Shown here piece by piece: positions 44,760-52,925 of a stretch of DNA of 64,000 nucleotides. The notes beneath the pieces are model-generated. The model saw only the letters and a list, made by a program, of their open reading frames with translations, did no database searches and was not told the DNA's origin. The stretch covers positions 3,410,001-3,474,000 of the forward strand of contig NZ_CP101989.1 in the NCBI RefSeq assembly GCF_024508275.1, read 5' to 3'. Made by a program: the position numbers and the translations under genes. Position 1 is the stretch's first letter. Each line of letters opens with the position of its first letter. Source of the DNA: Cellulomonas wangsupingiae. Lineage in GTDB: Bacteria > Actinomycetota > Actinomycetes > Actinomycetales > Cellulomonadaceae.

Positions 44760-45926
44760 GTGACCAGCCCTTCCACCGTCCGTCCGGACTCCCCGCCCGG
44801 CGCCCTCCCCGCCCAGTGGGTACCGCCGCGCCGCGGGACCGGCGCGCGGGACGTGCTCGCACTGCTGGCCGTCGTCCTCATCGCGGTCGCGGCGCTCGGC
44901 GCGGTCGCGCTGGTCCTCCTGCAGGTGGGCGTCGGGGCGGGTGTCGTCGGCACGCTGCTCGCCGTCGTCCCGCTCACCGTCGTGCTGCTCGGCATCCGCT
45001 GGCTCGACCGCTGGGAGCCCGAGCCGCGCGGCGCGCTGGCGTTCGGGCTGCTCTGGGGCGCCGGGATCTCCGTGCTCGTGTCGCTGGTCGTCAACGACCT
45101 CACGCTGTACACCGTCGCGCAGCTGACGGGCGACATCGACGCCGGCGTCGCCGCCGCCACCGTCGTGTCCGCACCGATCGTCGAGGAGGTCGCCAAGGGC
45201 GCGGGCGTCCTGGTCCTCTTCCTCGCGCGCCGCCGCTACTTCGACGGCGTCGTCGACGGGCTCGTGTACGCGGGCGTCGTCGCCGCCGGCTTCGCGTTCA
45301 CCGAGAACATCCTCTACTTCGGCCGTGCGGGCGAGATGCTCGCCGAGACGTTCGTGCTGCGCGGGCTGGCGACCCCGTTCGCGCACCTGCTGTTCACGGC
45401 GTGCACGGGCGCGGCCCTGGGGCTGGCGGCGCGCTCGCGCAACCGCTACGCCGCGTGGTGGCTCCTGCCGCTGGGGCTGCTCGGCGCGATCGTCGGGCAC
45501 GGCCTGTGGAACGCGACGAGCCTCGTGGCGGGAGCCGCGTACCTGGCCGTGTTCGCGGTGGTGCAGGTGCCGCTGTTCGGGGGCGTCGTCGGCCTGGCGT
45601 TCTGGCTGCGCCGCCAGGAGTCGGCCGTGATCCGGCACCGGCTCTCCGAGTACGCCCAGGTCGGGTGGCTCGCGCCGCACGAGGTGGACATGCTCGCGTC
45701 CCTGCAGCGCCGCCGGACCGCCGTGGGCTGGGCGACGCGCGCCGGCGGCCGGCCCGCGGGTGACGCGATGCGCCGGTTCCAGCGCGACGCGACGACGCTG
45801 GCGTTCCAGCGCCAGCAGGCCGCGACCGGGCGCGCGGACCTGCGCCGGCACGCCGAGTCGGAGCGCGAGCTGCTCACGGCCATGACGACCGACCGCCACC
45901 AGGTCCTGACGGCCGCCGCCGGCTGA
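44760..45926 (+). CDS. PrsW-family intramembrane protease
   Basis: 388 residues. About nine transmembrane helices between residues 28 and 290. The PrsW/CAAX-protease-type catalytic motifs are visible: APIVEEVAKG, AFTENILYF, a conserved His in ATPFAHLLFT and VGHGLWNATS. PrsW relatives cut anti-sigma factors or other membrane proteins. The C-terminal about 100 residues are soluble and helical (RHRLSEYAQVGWLAPHEVD, then many Arg/Gln). GTG 44760 lies six bases after TAGGGT, a leaderless pattern; GTG 44754 is the alternative. The target is unknown. A palindrome array follows the gene. Confidence 0.92.
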   Translation: MTSPSTVRPDSPPGALPAQWVPPRRGTGARDVLALLAVVLIAVAALGAVALVLLQVGVGAGVVGTLLAVVPLTVVLLGIRWLDRWEPEPRGALAFGLLWGAGISVLVSLVVNDLTLYTVAQLTGDIDAGVAAATVVSAPIVEEVAKGAGVLVLFLARRRYFDGVVDGLVYAGVVAAGFAFTENILYFGRAGEMLAETFVLRGLATPFAHLLFTACTGAALGLAARSRNRYAAWWLLPLGLLGAIVGHGLWNATSLVAGAAYLAVFAVVQVPLFGGVVGLAFWLRRQESAVIRHRLSEYAQVGWLAPHEVDMLASLQRRRTAVGWATRAGGRPAGDAMRRFQRDATTLAFQRQQAATGRADLRRHAESERELLTAMTTDRHQVLTAAAG

Positions 45927-45945
45927 CGGGAACGGCGGGCTGGGC

Positions 45946-46252
45946 GACCACTGGTCAGCTGGGGTGACGGCCGACTGACCACTGGTCACTTCGGCGACCG
46001 ACACGCCGACACCCCCACCCCCAACTGACCACTGGTCACTCAGGCAGCCACCCCAGCGACCACTGGTCACTTGGGCAGCCACCCGAGCGACCAGTGGTCA
46101 CTTCGGCGACCGACACGCCGAGGCACCGACCCCCAACTGACCACTGGTCGACCTGAGGGCCACGCCGGCGACCACTGGTCAGGTGGGCGGCCGACACACC
46201 GACCCCACGACCCCCGACTGACCAGTGGTCACCCCCGGGGGGACCACTGGCC
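45946..46252. repeat. Nine-copy array of the 11-bp palindrome GACCACTGGTC with 31/50-bp spacing
   Basis: GACCACTGGTC, or GACCAGTGGTC (its reverse complement), starts at 45946, 45977, 46027, 46058, 46089, 46139, 46170 and 46220, with a degenerate copy at 46242. Spacings are 31, 50, 31, 31, 50, 31, 50 and 22 bp. Long spacers resemble each other (CACTTCGGCGACCGACACGC and a C-rich tract), so units were duplicated. The array fills the 369-bp gap between the converging protease and cupin genes. Repeats are short and spacers are not unique, so this is not CRISPR. Confidence 0.92.
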
Positions 46253-46295
46253 ACCGGTCACCCCGGCGGCCACCCGAGCGACCCCTGCTCGCGGG

Positions 46296-47039
46296 TCAGC
46301 CGAGGTGCCACGTCTCCAGACGTCCGCACATCCCGTAGCGGCGCGGCGCCGGGGCCGACTCCAGGCGTTCGGCCCGGCCCACCTGCAGGTGCGGGGCCGC
46401 GCCGCGCATCAGGCCCTCCAGCACGCCGGCCGTCGCGTCGGTCTCCGCGAACGCGGTGCGCCCCCACAGGTCCTGCCAGCGCGGCACGGACGGCCGCACC
46501 AGGCGGACGGCGGCGTCGAAGAAGGGCTGCAGGGCCGCCCGGGGGCCCTGCCGCTCGGCGGCCGCCCGCAGCTGCGCGTAGCCCTCGAGCGCCAGGTCCC
46601 GCCGGGCGCGGGCCGCGTGCGCGACGTGCTCGTCGGTGACCTCGGCGTGCGCGCCGGCACCCGACGGCAGGCTCGCGGCGTCGCGGTACGTGGCGATGTC
46701 GACGAGCGCGGCGGGCGGGAACGTCATGACGGCGTCCCCGGCCTCGGGCAGCCCTGCGTTCGACATGACGACCAGCATCTCCAGGTCACCGTCGTTGACG
46801 GCCCGGTGGATCACGCCGGGCTGGATCGTCACGACGACGCCGGCCCGCAGCGGGTGCTCCGCGAACCCGTCGGGGCTCAGCGTGTGCAGCGCACCGGACC
46901 CCGACAGCACGACGTACGCCTCGCTCGACGCGATGTGCACGTGCGGGGTGCCGCTGCCGGCGCGCCCGACACCGTCGGGGGCCGGCCAGTCGTACACGCG
47001 CAACCTGCTGACGGACACGCCCCCGGGCAGAGTGGTCAT
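46296..47039 (-). CDS. Cupin-domain protein
   Basis: 247 residues. The first cupin motif is TPHVHIASSEAYVVLSGSGALH (two His and a Glu for metal) and the second IQPGVIHRAVNDGDLEMLVVMSN. The C-terminal half (about 120-247) is helical with no recognised domain. It may be a sugar isomerase-like or regulatory cupin. Its ATG overlaps the stop of the decayed PmoA-type gene upstream (ATGA), making a Gfo/Idh - PmoA - cupin operon. This arrangement suggests a role in the same carbohydrate pathway as the Gfo/Idh enzyme; the loss of the middle gene may have reduced it. Confidence 0.85.
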   Translation of the reverse strand: MTTLPGGVSVSRLRVYDWPAPDGVGRAGSGTPHVHIASSEAYVVLSGSGALHTLSPDGFAEHPLRAGVVVTIQPGVIHRAVNDGDLEMLVVMSNAGLPEAGDAVMTFPPAALVDIATYRDAASLPSGAGAHAEVTDEHVAHAARARRDLALEGYAQLRAAAERQGPRAALQPFFDAAVRLVRPSVPRWQDLWGRTAFAETDATAGVLEGLMRGAAPHLQVGRAERLESAPAPRRYGMCGRLETWHLG

Positions 47040-47596
47040 GCGCCGAGCATGCCTCCCCCGAGCTCGGCGAGGGCGGCGGCGTGGCCGGGATCACCCGTTC
47101 CGTCGGCGACGACCACGGCATATCGGAACGTCACGGACGCACCGGGGTCGAAGTCGACCTCCTCGCTGAAGAACCGCGCCGGGCACAGGCAGGCGAACAT
47201 GTCGCGGCGGGCGAACCACTGCGGTGGGTGCAACGGGTTGCCGGTGCCGTCGACCATGACGACCGTCGCCGCGCGTCGTGGGCGAGCCGATGGGCAGCTC
47301 CCGGCCCGACACGTTGGTCATGGTGGTGGTGAACAGCAGCACCCACGCGCGGTCCGGCGGCACGACGACGGACAGCTCGCGCACCTCGTCGACCACGTGC
47401 TCGCCGGCCTGCGTGTGCCAGGCGAGCGTGTGCGCGAGGTCGACGTGCTCGCAGCTGCACGTCGTCGGGGACGTGCACGTACCGCGAGCGTGACGTCGCC
47501 GAGGACGACGTCGACGGCCCGGCCGACGTCGTGCAGTGCCCGCAGCGCGGGCCGCGGCGCGAGCCGCGCGAGCTCGGGTCAGTGGGGCGCGCTCAC
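47036..47596 (-). pseudogene. Decayed PmoA/DUF6807-family gene
   Basis: Three reading frames carry successive parts of one protein. The first reads MSAPH, an in-frame TGA, then PELARLAPRPALRALHDVGR and VVLGDVTLA. After a shift comes RYVHVPDD, then LAHTLAWHTQAGEHVVDEVR, VLLFTTTMTNVSGREL and GSPTTRG. A second shift near 47270 gives VVMVDGTGNP, QWFARRDMFACLCP and FFSEEVDFDPGASVTFRYAV. The family is about 300 residues; only about 185 codons remain, and the central HPWHxG and FWGG blocks are gone, so internal deletions occurred as well. GTG 47596 lies five bases after the Gfo/Idh stop. The remnant is not expected to make a working protein. Confidence 0.8.
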
Positions 47597-47600
47597 CGGG

Positions 47601-49109
47601 TCACCCCGTCCCGGCGGCCGCCGCCGTCGGGAGGTCCGGCGGCGTGAGGTCACCCAGCCCCAGGTCCTCGACGCGCACGGGCAGGCCGGTGGCCATCGAC
47701 TGGTTGGCCGCGATGCCGACGGCGACGGCCCGAAGCCCTTCGCGGTAGCCCGCGGCGCGCCCGAGCGGGTCCGGCCCCTCGCGCAGGTGACGACGGAAGA
47801 CGTCCATGAGCAGGATCGCGTCGCCGCCCCCGTGGCCGCCGACGCCGGACGGGATGGGCCACTCCCGCGCGGGCTCCCAGTGGCGCTGCACCCGCAGCCG
47901 CTCACCGGACGGGCGCGCCGTCTCGGCCCGCACGCCGTCGGGTGTCGCCGACGGGTCGAGCACCGCCCGGCCGTCGCCGTCGAGGACGACGGCGCCGCGC
48001 TCGACGACCTCGAGCTCGGCACGCCCCGCGGTGCCGTTCACGGTCACGCGGTACCCCTCCCAGGGGCTGTGCGCGTTGAGCGAGTAGGTGAGCGTCGCAC
48101 CGCCGGCGTAGTCGACGAGCACCGCCATGTTGTCCTCGATCGTGATGCCGGACGTGAACACGTCCTGGTCGCGGCGGTACCCGTCGTGCTCCTCGGCGTC
48201 GAGGTACAGCGCCTTGAGGCGGGGGTCGTGCGTCAGGTCGAGCGCCCAGGGGTCCCCGACGGTCCCGGTGCCGCGCTCGGGGCGGGGGCCCAGGCCGCGC
48301 TCGGCGGCGTTGGTGTCCCCGTAGAACCGCAGCCCGCCCGAGGCGTAGACGCGCGCCGGCACGTCGTCCAGCCACCAGTTGACGAGGTCGAAGTGGTGGC
48401 TGGCCTTGTGGACGAGCAGGCCGCCGGAGGTCGCCTTGTCGCGGTGCCAGCGGCGGAAGTAGTCGGCGCCGTGGACCGTGTCGAGCGCCCACTCGAAGTG
48501 CACGGACGTCACGCGGCCGATCTCGCCCGACGCGACGACCTCGCGCAGGGCGGAGTTGCGCGGCGCGTAGCGGTAGTTGAACGTCATGACGACGTCGCGG
48601 CCGGTGCGCGCGACCGCCCGCACCACCGTGCGGCACCCCTCGACGGTCGTGGTCAGGGGCTTCTCGACGACGACGTCGGCGCCGGCGTCCAGGGCGCGCG
48701 CGACGAGCGACGCGTGCGTCGCGTCGGGGGTGGTGACGACGACGACGTCGACGCGCTCGTCGACGACCAGGCGCTCGAGGTCGTCGGGGCCGTAGCGCGG
48801 CAGCCCGGCCGGCCCGGCGAGGCCGAGCGCAGTCCCGGCCTCGGCGTCGTAGTACGCCATGCGGGCCGGGTTCGTGTCGCACCACGCGACGAGCTCGGCG
48901 ACGTCGGCGTGGTCGCCGGTGACGGCACCGACGTACATGCCGGCCCGGTGCCCGGTGCCGACCACGGCGTACCGGCGTCGTCGCCGGCCGGGTGGCGGGG
49001 GCGCGAAGACGGGGACGACCGACGGGTCGCCCTGCGTCGCGCGGGCCGACGCGGGCCTCGGTGCGGTGGGGTTCTGGTCGAGCGTGCGGGGGGCGGTCGG
49101 CTCGGTCAC
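47601..49109 (-). CDS. Gfo/Idh/MocA family oxidoreductase (long form)
   Basis: 502 residues. The first about 45 residues are a disordered Pro/Arg-rich extension; the Rossmann motif is YAVVGTGHRAGMYVGAV. EKP appears in DVVVEKPLTTTVEG, and the active-site region has SGGLLVHKASHHFDLVNWWL. An HG-rich SGVGGHGGGDAILLMDVF segment near the C terminus is typical of the long subfamily. GTG 49109 has an AAGGA ribosome site. It leads an operon with the decayed PmoA gene and a cupin. The promoter region shared with the divergent GH51 gene has a GGAAAGCGC-type operator, linking it to the regulon of the Gfo/Idh operon at 14917. Substrate unknown. Confidence 0.9.
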   Translation of the reverse strand: MTEPTAPRTLDQNPTAPRPASARATQGDPSVVPVFAPPPPGRRRRRYAVVGTGHRAGMYVGAVTGDHADVAELVAWCDTNPARMAYYDAEAGTALGLAGPAGLPRYGPDDLERLVVDERVDVVVVTTPDATHASLVARALDAGADVVVEKPLTTTVEGCRTVVRAVARTGRDVVMTFNYRYAPRNSALREVVASGEIGRVTSVHFEWALDTVHGADYFRRWHRDKATSGGLLVHKASHHFDLVNWWLDDVPARVYASGGLRFYGDTNAAERGLGPRPERGTGTVGDPWALDLTHDPRLKALYLDAEEHDGYRRDQDVFTSGITIEDNMAVLVDYAGGATLTYSLNAHSPWEGYRVTVNGTAGRAELEVVERGAVVLDGDGRAVLDPSATPDGVRAETARPSGERLRVQRHWEPAREWPIPSGVGGHGGGDAILLMDVFRRHLREGPDPLGRAAGYREGLRAVAVGIAANQSMATGLPVRVEDLGLGDLTPPDLPTAAAAGTG

Positions 49110-49169
49110 GAGGGTCCTTCGACGTCGCGGGGCGGTCCACGCACCCTCCCGAGCGGTCCTCCGACCCAT

Positions 49170-49264
49170 CGGAAAGCGCGTTCCGTGGCGTGCGCCACAG
49201 TAACCCAGGATGACGGGGCGTCGCAGGTCAGCACGTATGCTGGACGCCGTTACAACGTTGTGAA
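49170..49264. promoter_or_regulatory. Divergent control region with two different LacI-type operators
   Basis: CGGAAAGCGCGTTCCG (49170-49185, one mismatched pair) lies on the Gfo/Idh side and matches the operators at 14842 and 20843. The perfect 10-bp palindrome ACAACGTTGT (49252-49261) inside TTACAACGTTGTGAA lies about 20 bp before the GH51 start codon. Two sequence classes in one 173-bp gap suggest that two different regulators control the divergent genes. Confidence 0.7.
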
Positions 49265-49282
49265 GCCCGATTCGGAGCACCG

Positions 49283-50821
49283 ATGCACCCCAACGCCACC
49301 GTCCTGCTGCACCCCGACTTCCGCACCGGCACCATCGACCGGCGGCTCTTCGGGTCGTTCGTCGAGCACCTCGGCCGGGCGGTCTACACCGGCATCTACG
49401 AGCCGGAGCACGCCACCGCCGACGAGCACGGCTTCCGGCGCGACGTCGCGGACCTCACGCGCGAGCTCGGCGTGACGATGGTGCGCTACCCGGGCGGCAA
49501 CTTCGTCTCCAACTACGTGTGGGAGGACGGCGTCGGGCCCGTCGAGGAGCGCAAGCCGTTCATCGACCTCGCGTGGCGGACCGTCGAGCCCAACCTGGTC
49601 GGCACCGACGAGTTCCTGCAGTGGGCCGAGCGCGAGGGCATCGAGCCGATGATGGCCGTCAACCTCGGCACGCGCGGCGTCGCCGCCGCGGCCGCGCTCG
49701 TCGAGTACTGCAACGGCGTGGCCGGCTCCCGCTGGGCCGACCTGCGCATCGCCAACGGCCGCGAGGAGCCCTACGGCGTCCGGCTGTGGTGCCTCGGCAA
49801 CGAGATGGACGGGCCCTGGCAGATCGGCCACAAGGACGCCCACGAGTACGGCAAGCTCGCCGCCGAGGCCGGCAAGGCCATGAAGCTCGTCGACCCGTCG
49901 ATCGAGCTCGTCGTCTGCGGGTCGTCCTCCATGCAGATGGAGACCTTCGGAGAGTGGGAGCAGACGGTCCTGTCGTACACGTACGACCTGGTCGACCACA
50001 TCTCGATGCACGCGTACTACGAGGAGCTCGACGGCGACCGCGCGTCGTTCCTCGGCTCCGCGACCGGCATGGACCGCTTCATCCGCCGCGTCGTGGCCTC
50101 GGCCGACGCCGTCGGCGCCCGCAAGCGCTCGGACAAGCAGATCACCATCTCGTTCGACGAGTGGAACGTCTGGTACCTCGAGTCGCGGTTCCCGGGCGAG
50201 ACGAACCTGCCGCTGCAGCACCAGCCCGCGCGCATCATCGAGGACGTCTACTCGGGGCTCGACGCCGTCGTCCTGGGCGACCTCATGGTCACGCTGCTCA
50301 ACCACGCCGACCGCGTACCCGTCGCGTGCCTCGCGCAGCTCGTCAACGTCATCGCCCCGATCATGACCGAGCCCGGCGGCCCGGCGTGGAAGCAGCCGAC
50401 CTTCCACCCGTTCGCGGCCACCGCGCGCCTCGCGCAGGGCGACGTCCTGGACGTGCGCGTGCAGACCCCGACGATCACGACCACGCGGCACGGCGACGTG
50501 CCCGCCGTCACCGCGGCCGTCACGTGGGCCGGCGAGCGCGAGTCCGGCGAGCTCGGGGTGTTCCTCGTCAACCGCACGGCCGAGCCGGTCGAGGTCGAGC
50601 TGCGCCACCCCGGCGTGGCGCTGACGCTCGGCGGTGGCGTCGAGGTCACGGCGGACCACGAGCCCGCGGTCCACGGCCCCGAGCACGCGGCGCAGATCGA
50701 GGCCGAGCACGTCGCGACGCTCGACGCCGCCCCCGTCACGGCGAGCGCCCCGGGCACGACGACGGTCCGCCTCGCCCCCGAGTCGTGGACGGCCCTCTCC
50801 GGCACCGCCACCCTCACCTGA
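49283..50821 (+). CDS. Glycoside hydrolase family 51 alpha-L-arabinofuranosidase
   Basis: 512 residues, the usual intracellular size. Motifs: GSFVEHLGRAVYTGIYEP, MVRYPGGNFVSNYVWEDG, acid/base Glu174 in CLGNEMDGPWQIGH and nucleophile Glu293 in ITISFDEWNVWY, then a C-terminal beta-sandwich. No signal peptide. It releases terminal L-arabinofuranose from imported arabino- and arabinoxylo-oligosaccharides, complementing the secreted GH62 module. ATG 49283 lies about 20 bp after an ACGT-centred operator. The GH43-like gene follows after 275 bp of repeat-containing DNA. Confidence 0.96.
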   Translation: MHPNATVLLHPDFRTGTIDRRLFGSFVEHLGRAVYTGIYEPEHATADEHGFRRDVADLTRELGVTMVRYPGGNFVSNYVWEDGVGPVEERKPFIDLAWRTVEPNLVGTDEFLQWAEREGIEPMMAVNLGTRGVAAAAALVEYCNGVAGSRWADLRIANGREEPYGVRLWCLGNEMDGPWQIGHKDAHEYGKLAAEAGKAMKLVDPSIELVVCGSSSMQMETFGEWEQTVLSYTYDLVDHISMHAYYEELDGDRASFLGSATGMDRFIRRVVASADAVGARKRSDKQITISFDEWNVWYLESRFPGETNLPLQHQPARIIEDVYSGLDAVVLGDLMVTLLNHADRVPVACLAQLVNVIAPIMTEPGGPAWKQPTFHPFAATARLAQGDVLDVRVQTPTITTTRHGDVPAVTAAVTWAGERESGELGVFLVNRTAEPVEVELRHPGVALTLGGGVEVTADHEPAVHGPEHAAQIEAEHVATLDAAPVTASAPGTTTVRLAPESWTALSGTATLT

Positions 50822-50839
50822 CCCCACCACCCCTCCCGC

Positions 50840-51078
50840 GAGAGGGCAATCCAGTCACCGCAGGCCGGACCACCCCTCTCCCGTGAGAGGGCAATCCAGT
50901 CACCGCAGGCCGGACCACCCTCTCCCGTGGGAGAGCGAACCGGTCCGCACCAGGGAAGAGCCAACTGGATTGCTCTCTCACGGTGAAGGGGGTGGTTCAT
51001 CACCTGTCGTGCGAGGGGGACCCGGTCCCCCGGTCGCGAGCGACCCGGCCACCGGGTCGCGAGAGAGCAATCCAGCAG
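50840..51078. repeat. Five-copy repeat array related to the 341-658 array
   Basis: GAGAGGGCAATCCAGTC at 50840-50856 and 50885-50901 are exact copies within a 45-bp unit. A degenerate GAGAGCGAACCGGTC starts at 50931, the reverse complement ACTGGATTGCTCTCTC is at 50964-50979, and GAGAGAGCAATCCAG is at 51061-51075. Unlike the other arrays it lies between two genes in the same direction (GH51 and the GH43-like gene), and the last copy is just upstream of the latter's ribosome site, so it may form a terminator or leader structure. Confidence 0.85.
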
Positions 51079-51096
51079 TGCCCGATCGGAGGACGC

Positions 51097-52062
51097 ATGG
51101 ACGAGCCCTACGGCTACCTGCTGGTGCACCACGTCGAGGCACCCGACGGGTACGGCGAGCAGATCTACTTCTCGCTGTCCGTCGGCGACGACCCGTGCCG
51201 CTGGGTCCGGGCCAACCGCGGGCGTCCCGTCCTGCGCTCGGACCTCGGGACGACCGGCGTGCGCGACCCGCACCTCGTCGCGGGCGACGGTGAGTGGTTC
51301 CTCCTGGCGACCGACCTGCGCATCTACGGCGGCGACGACGCCGGCTGGGACGCGTGGACCCGGCGCGGCAGCCGGTCGCTGGTGGTCTGGCGCTCGACGG
51401 ACCTCGTGCAGTGGTCCGCGCCGTGGCTGCTCGAGGTGGCCCCGCCCTGGGCCGGCATGGCCTGGGCGCCCGAGGCGACGTACGACCCGGCGACCGGCGA
51501 GTTCGCCGTGACGTTCTCGTCCAGCCTGTACCCCGCCGACGACCCCGCGCACGCGACCGCGTCGTACCCGCGGGTCCTCGTCGCGCGCACCCGCGACTTC
51601 CGCACGGTGACCCCGGCCCGGGTGCTCATCGACCGCGGCACCGGCGTCATCGACACCACGGTCGTGCCCGCGTCGCAGTCACCGGACGGGCGTGTGCACC
51701 GCTTCTCCAAGCAGGACGTCGACGCTCCGGAGTCGCTCAAGCTGTTTCACGAGGCAGGTTCGGCCCTCGAGGCCGACGACTTCGAGGTGCTCGCGTCACG
51801 GCTCGCCGACGGCCTGTTCCCGCACGTCGAGGCGCCGCTGGTGTTCCGGGACCACCGCGACGGCACCTGGTACCTGTGGGTCGACCAGTACGCGCAGCGG
51901 CCGCAGGGCTACGTCGCGCTGCGCACGGACGACCTGGCGTCCGGCGCCTGGCAGCCGGTGCCGTCCTCGCAGTTCTCGCTGCCGCCGGACACGAAGCACG
52001 GCGTCGTCGTCCCCCTGACCCGCGAGCGCCACGCCCGCCTCACCGCCGCGTACCCGGCCTGA
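51097..52062 (+). CDS. GH43-like five-bladed beta-propeller protein
   Basis: 321 residues, no signal peptide. Repeated propeller strands: IYFSLSVGDDPCRWV, TTGVRDPHLVAGDGEWFLLA (DPH matches the basic Asp of clan GH-F), SLVVWRSTDLVQWS, MAWAPEATYDPATGEFAVTF (the WAPE Glu corresponds to a conserved acid), and LFPHVEAPLVFRDHRDGTWY (Glu expected as general acid). Enzymes of this kind cut arabinose or xylose side chains. ATG 51097 has a GGAGGAC ribosome site. It follows the GH51 gene and probably acts on the same oligosaccharides. Exact specificity is not readable; sequence is divergent from classical GH43. Confidence 0.83.
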   Translation: MDEPYGYLLVHHVEAPDGYGEQIYFSLSVGDDPCRWVRANRGRPVLRSDLGTTGVRDPHLVAGDGEWFLLATDLRIYGGDDAGWDAWTRRGSRSLVVWRSTDLVQWSAPWLLEVAPPWAGMAWAPEATYDPATGEFAVTFSSSLYPADDPAHATASYPRVLVARTRDFRTVTPARVLIDRGTGVIDTTVVPASQSPDGRVHRFSKQDVDAPESLKLFHEAGSALEADDFEVLASRLADGLFPHVEAPLVFRDHRDGTWYLWVDQYAQRPQGYVALRTDDLASGAWQPVPSSQFSLPPDTKHGVVVPLTRERHARLTAAYPA

Positions 52063-52095
52063 CGCCACCGCCCGGACCACCCCGCCCGGATGACC

Positions 52096-52173
52096 CCGCC
52101 GAGCGCGGCACACAGTCGCCGAGCGCGGGGGGAACGAGTACCGCGCTCGGCGCACGAGTACCGCGCTCGGCGG
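52096..52173. repeat. GAGCGCGG-family inverted repeat cluster
   Basis: CCGCCGAGCGCGG (52096-52108) and CGCCGAGCGCGG (52117-52128) face CGAGTACCGCGCTCGGCG (52135-52152) and CGAGTACCGCGCTCGGCGG (52155-52173). The last copy is identical over 19 bp to 17784-17802. The two left and two right copies allow alternative hairpins. As at 17745, the element separates converging genes (GH43-like and TetR). Confidence 0.88.
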
Positions 52174-52198
52174 ACGGGTGCCGTGCTCGCGCCCCCGG

Positions 52199-52873
52199 TC
52201 AGACGGGCTCGGTGAGCCGGTCCGCGACCGTCGGGAGCCACGCCGCCGCGTCCTCGCGGGCGCGCGCGGCGGGCTGGGGGTCCCCCGACAGGTCGGCCGC
52301 GCTCAGCCCGGCCATGTACCCGGCGGCGAGCACGCGCAGCACCTGGCGCGCGGGCAGGACGAGCCGGCGGCCGATGCGCGGCATGAGCGCCTCGATCTCG
52401 TCGGCGACCTCGTCCGTCATCTGCCGGTCCAGGTCGCGGTGGTGCCGCGCGATGTCGGGCTGCCGCATCGCGATGAGCGTGAGCTCGGCGTTGATGACCC
52501 GCCAGCGGCGGTCGTCGGAGATGCGCTCGAGCAGGATCTCGAGGAACCGGCTCATCGCCTCGAGGTCCAGGGCGCTGCTGTGCGCGCACTCGTCCTGCGC
52601 GATCGCCAGCGCGCTGCGCAGCTCGCGCAGGCGGCGACCGTGCTCGCGGGCGGCGAGGACCACGAGGAGCGCGTACTTGCTGTCGAAGTTGGAGTAGAAC
52701 GCGCCGCGGGTGAAGCCGGCGCGCTCGCAGACGGCCTCGATGGAGGTGGCGTCGACACCCTCGTCGGCGAACAGGTCGAAGGCGGCGTCGAGGAGCCGCT
52801 CGCGCGTGTGCTGCCGGCGTCGGGACACCGCGGCGTCGGCGTCCTGGGCGCCCGTGCTGCCCGCGTCGATCAT
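52199..52873 (-). CDS. TetR-family transcriptional regulator
   Basis: 224 residues from ATG 52873. The helix-turn-helix is at about residues 15-62 (RRRQHTRERLLDAAFDLFAD, GVDATSIEAVCERAGFTRGA, FYSNFDSKYALL). The C-terminal ligand domain is helical and not assignable. It is divergent from the MMPL transporter gene, with two palindromes of GTAT/ATAC type between them, so it very likely represses the transporter operon and itself until a lipophilic ligand binds. ATG is preferred over upstream in-frame starts because they would overlap the operators. Confidence 0.93.
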   Translation of the reverse strand: MIDAGSTGAQDADAAVSRRRQHTRERLLDAAFDLFADEGVDATSIEAVCERAGFTRGAFYSNFDSKYALLVVLAAREHGRRLRELRSALAIAQDECAHSSALDLEAMSRFLEILLERISDDRRWRVINAELTLIAMRQPDIARHHRDLDRQMTDEVADEIEALMPRIGRRLVLPARQVLRVLAAGYMAGLSAADLSGDPQPAARAREDAAAWLPTVADRLTEPV

Positions 52874-52925
52874 CGCGCTCTCCCCCACCGTCGCCCGTGT
52901 GCTCGGGCAGGAGCCTAGCGGTACC

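Noticed and set aside
45946..46252. CRISPR-like appearance of the regularly spaced repeat array
   Set aside because: Repeats are only 11 bp, appear in both orientations, and the spacers resemble each other rather than being unique; no cas genes are nearby.
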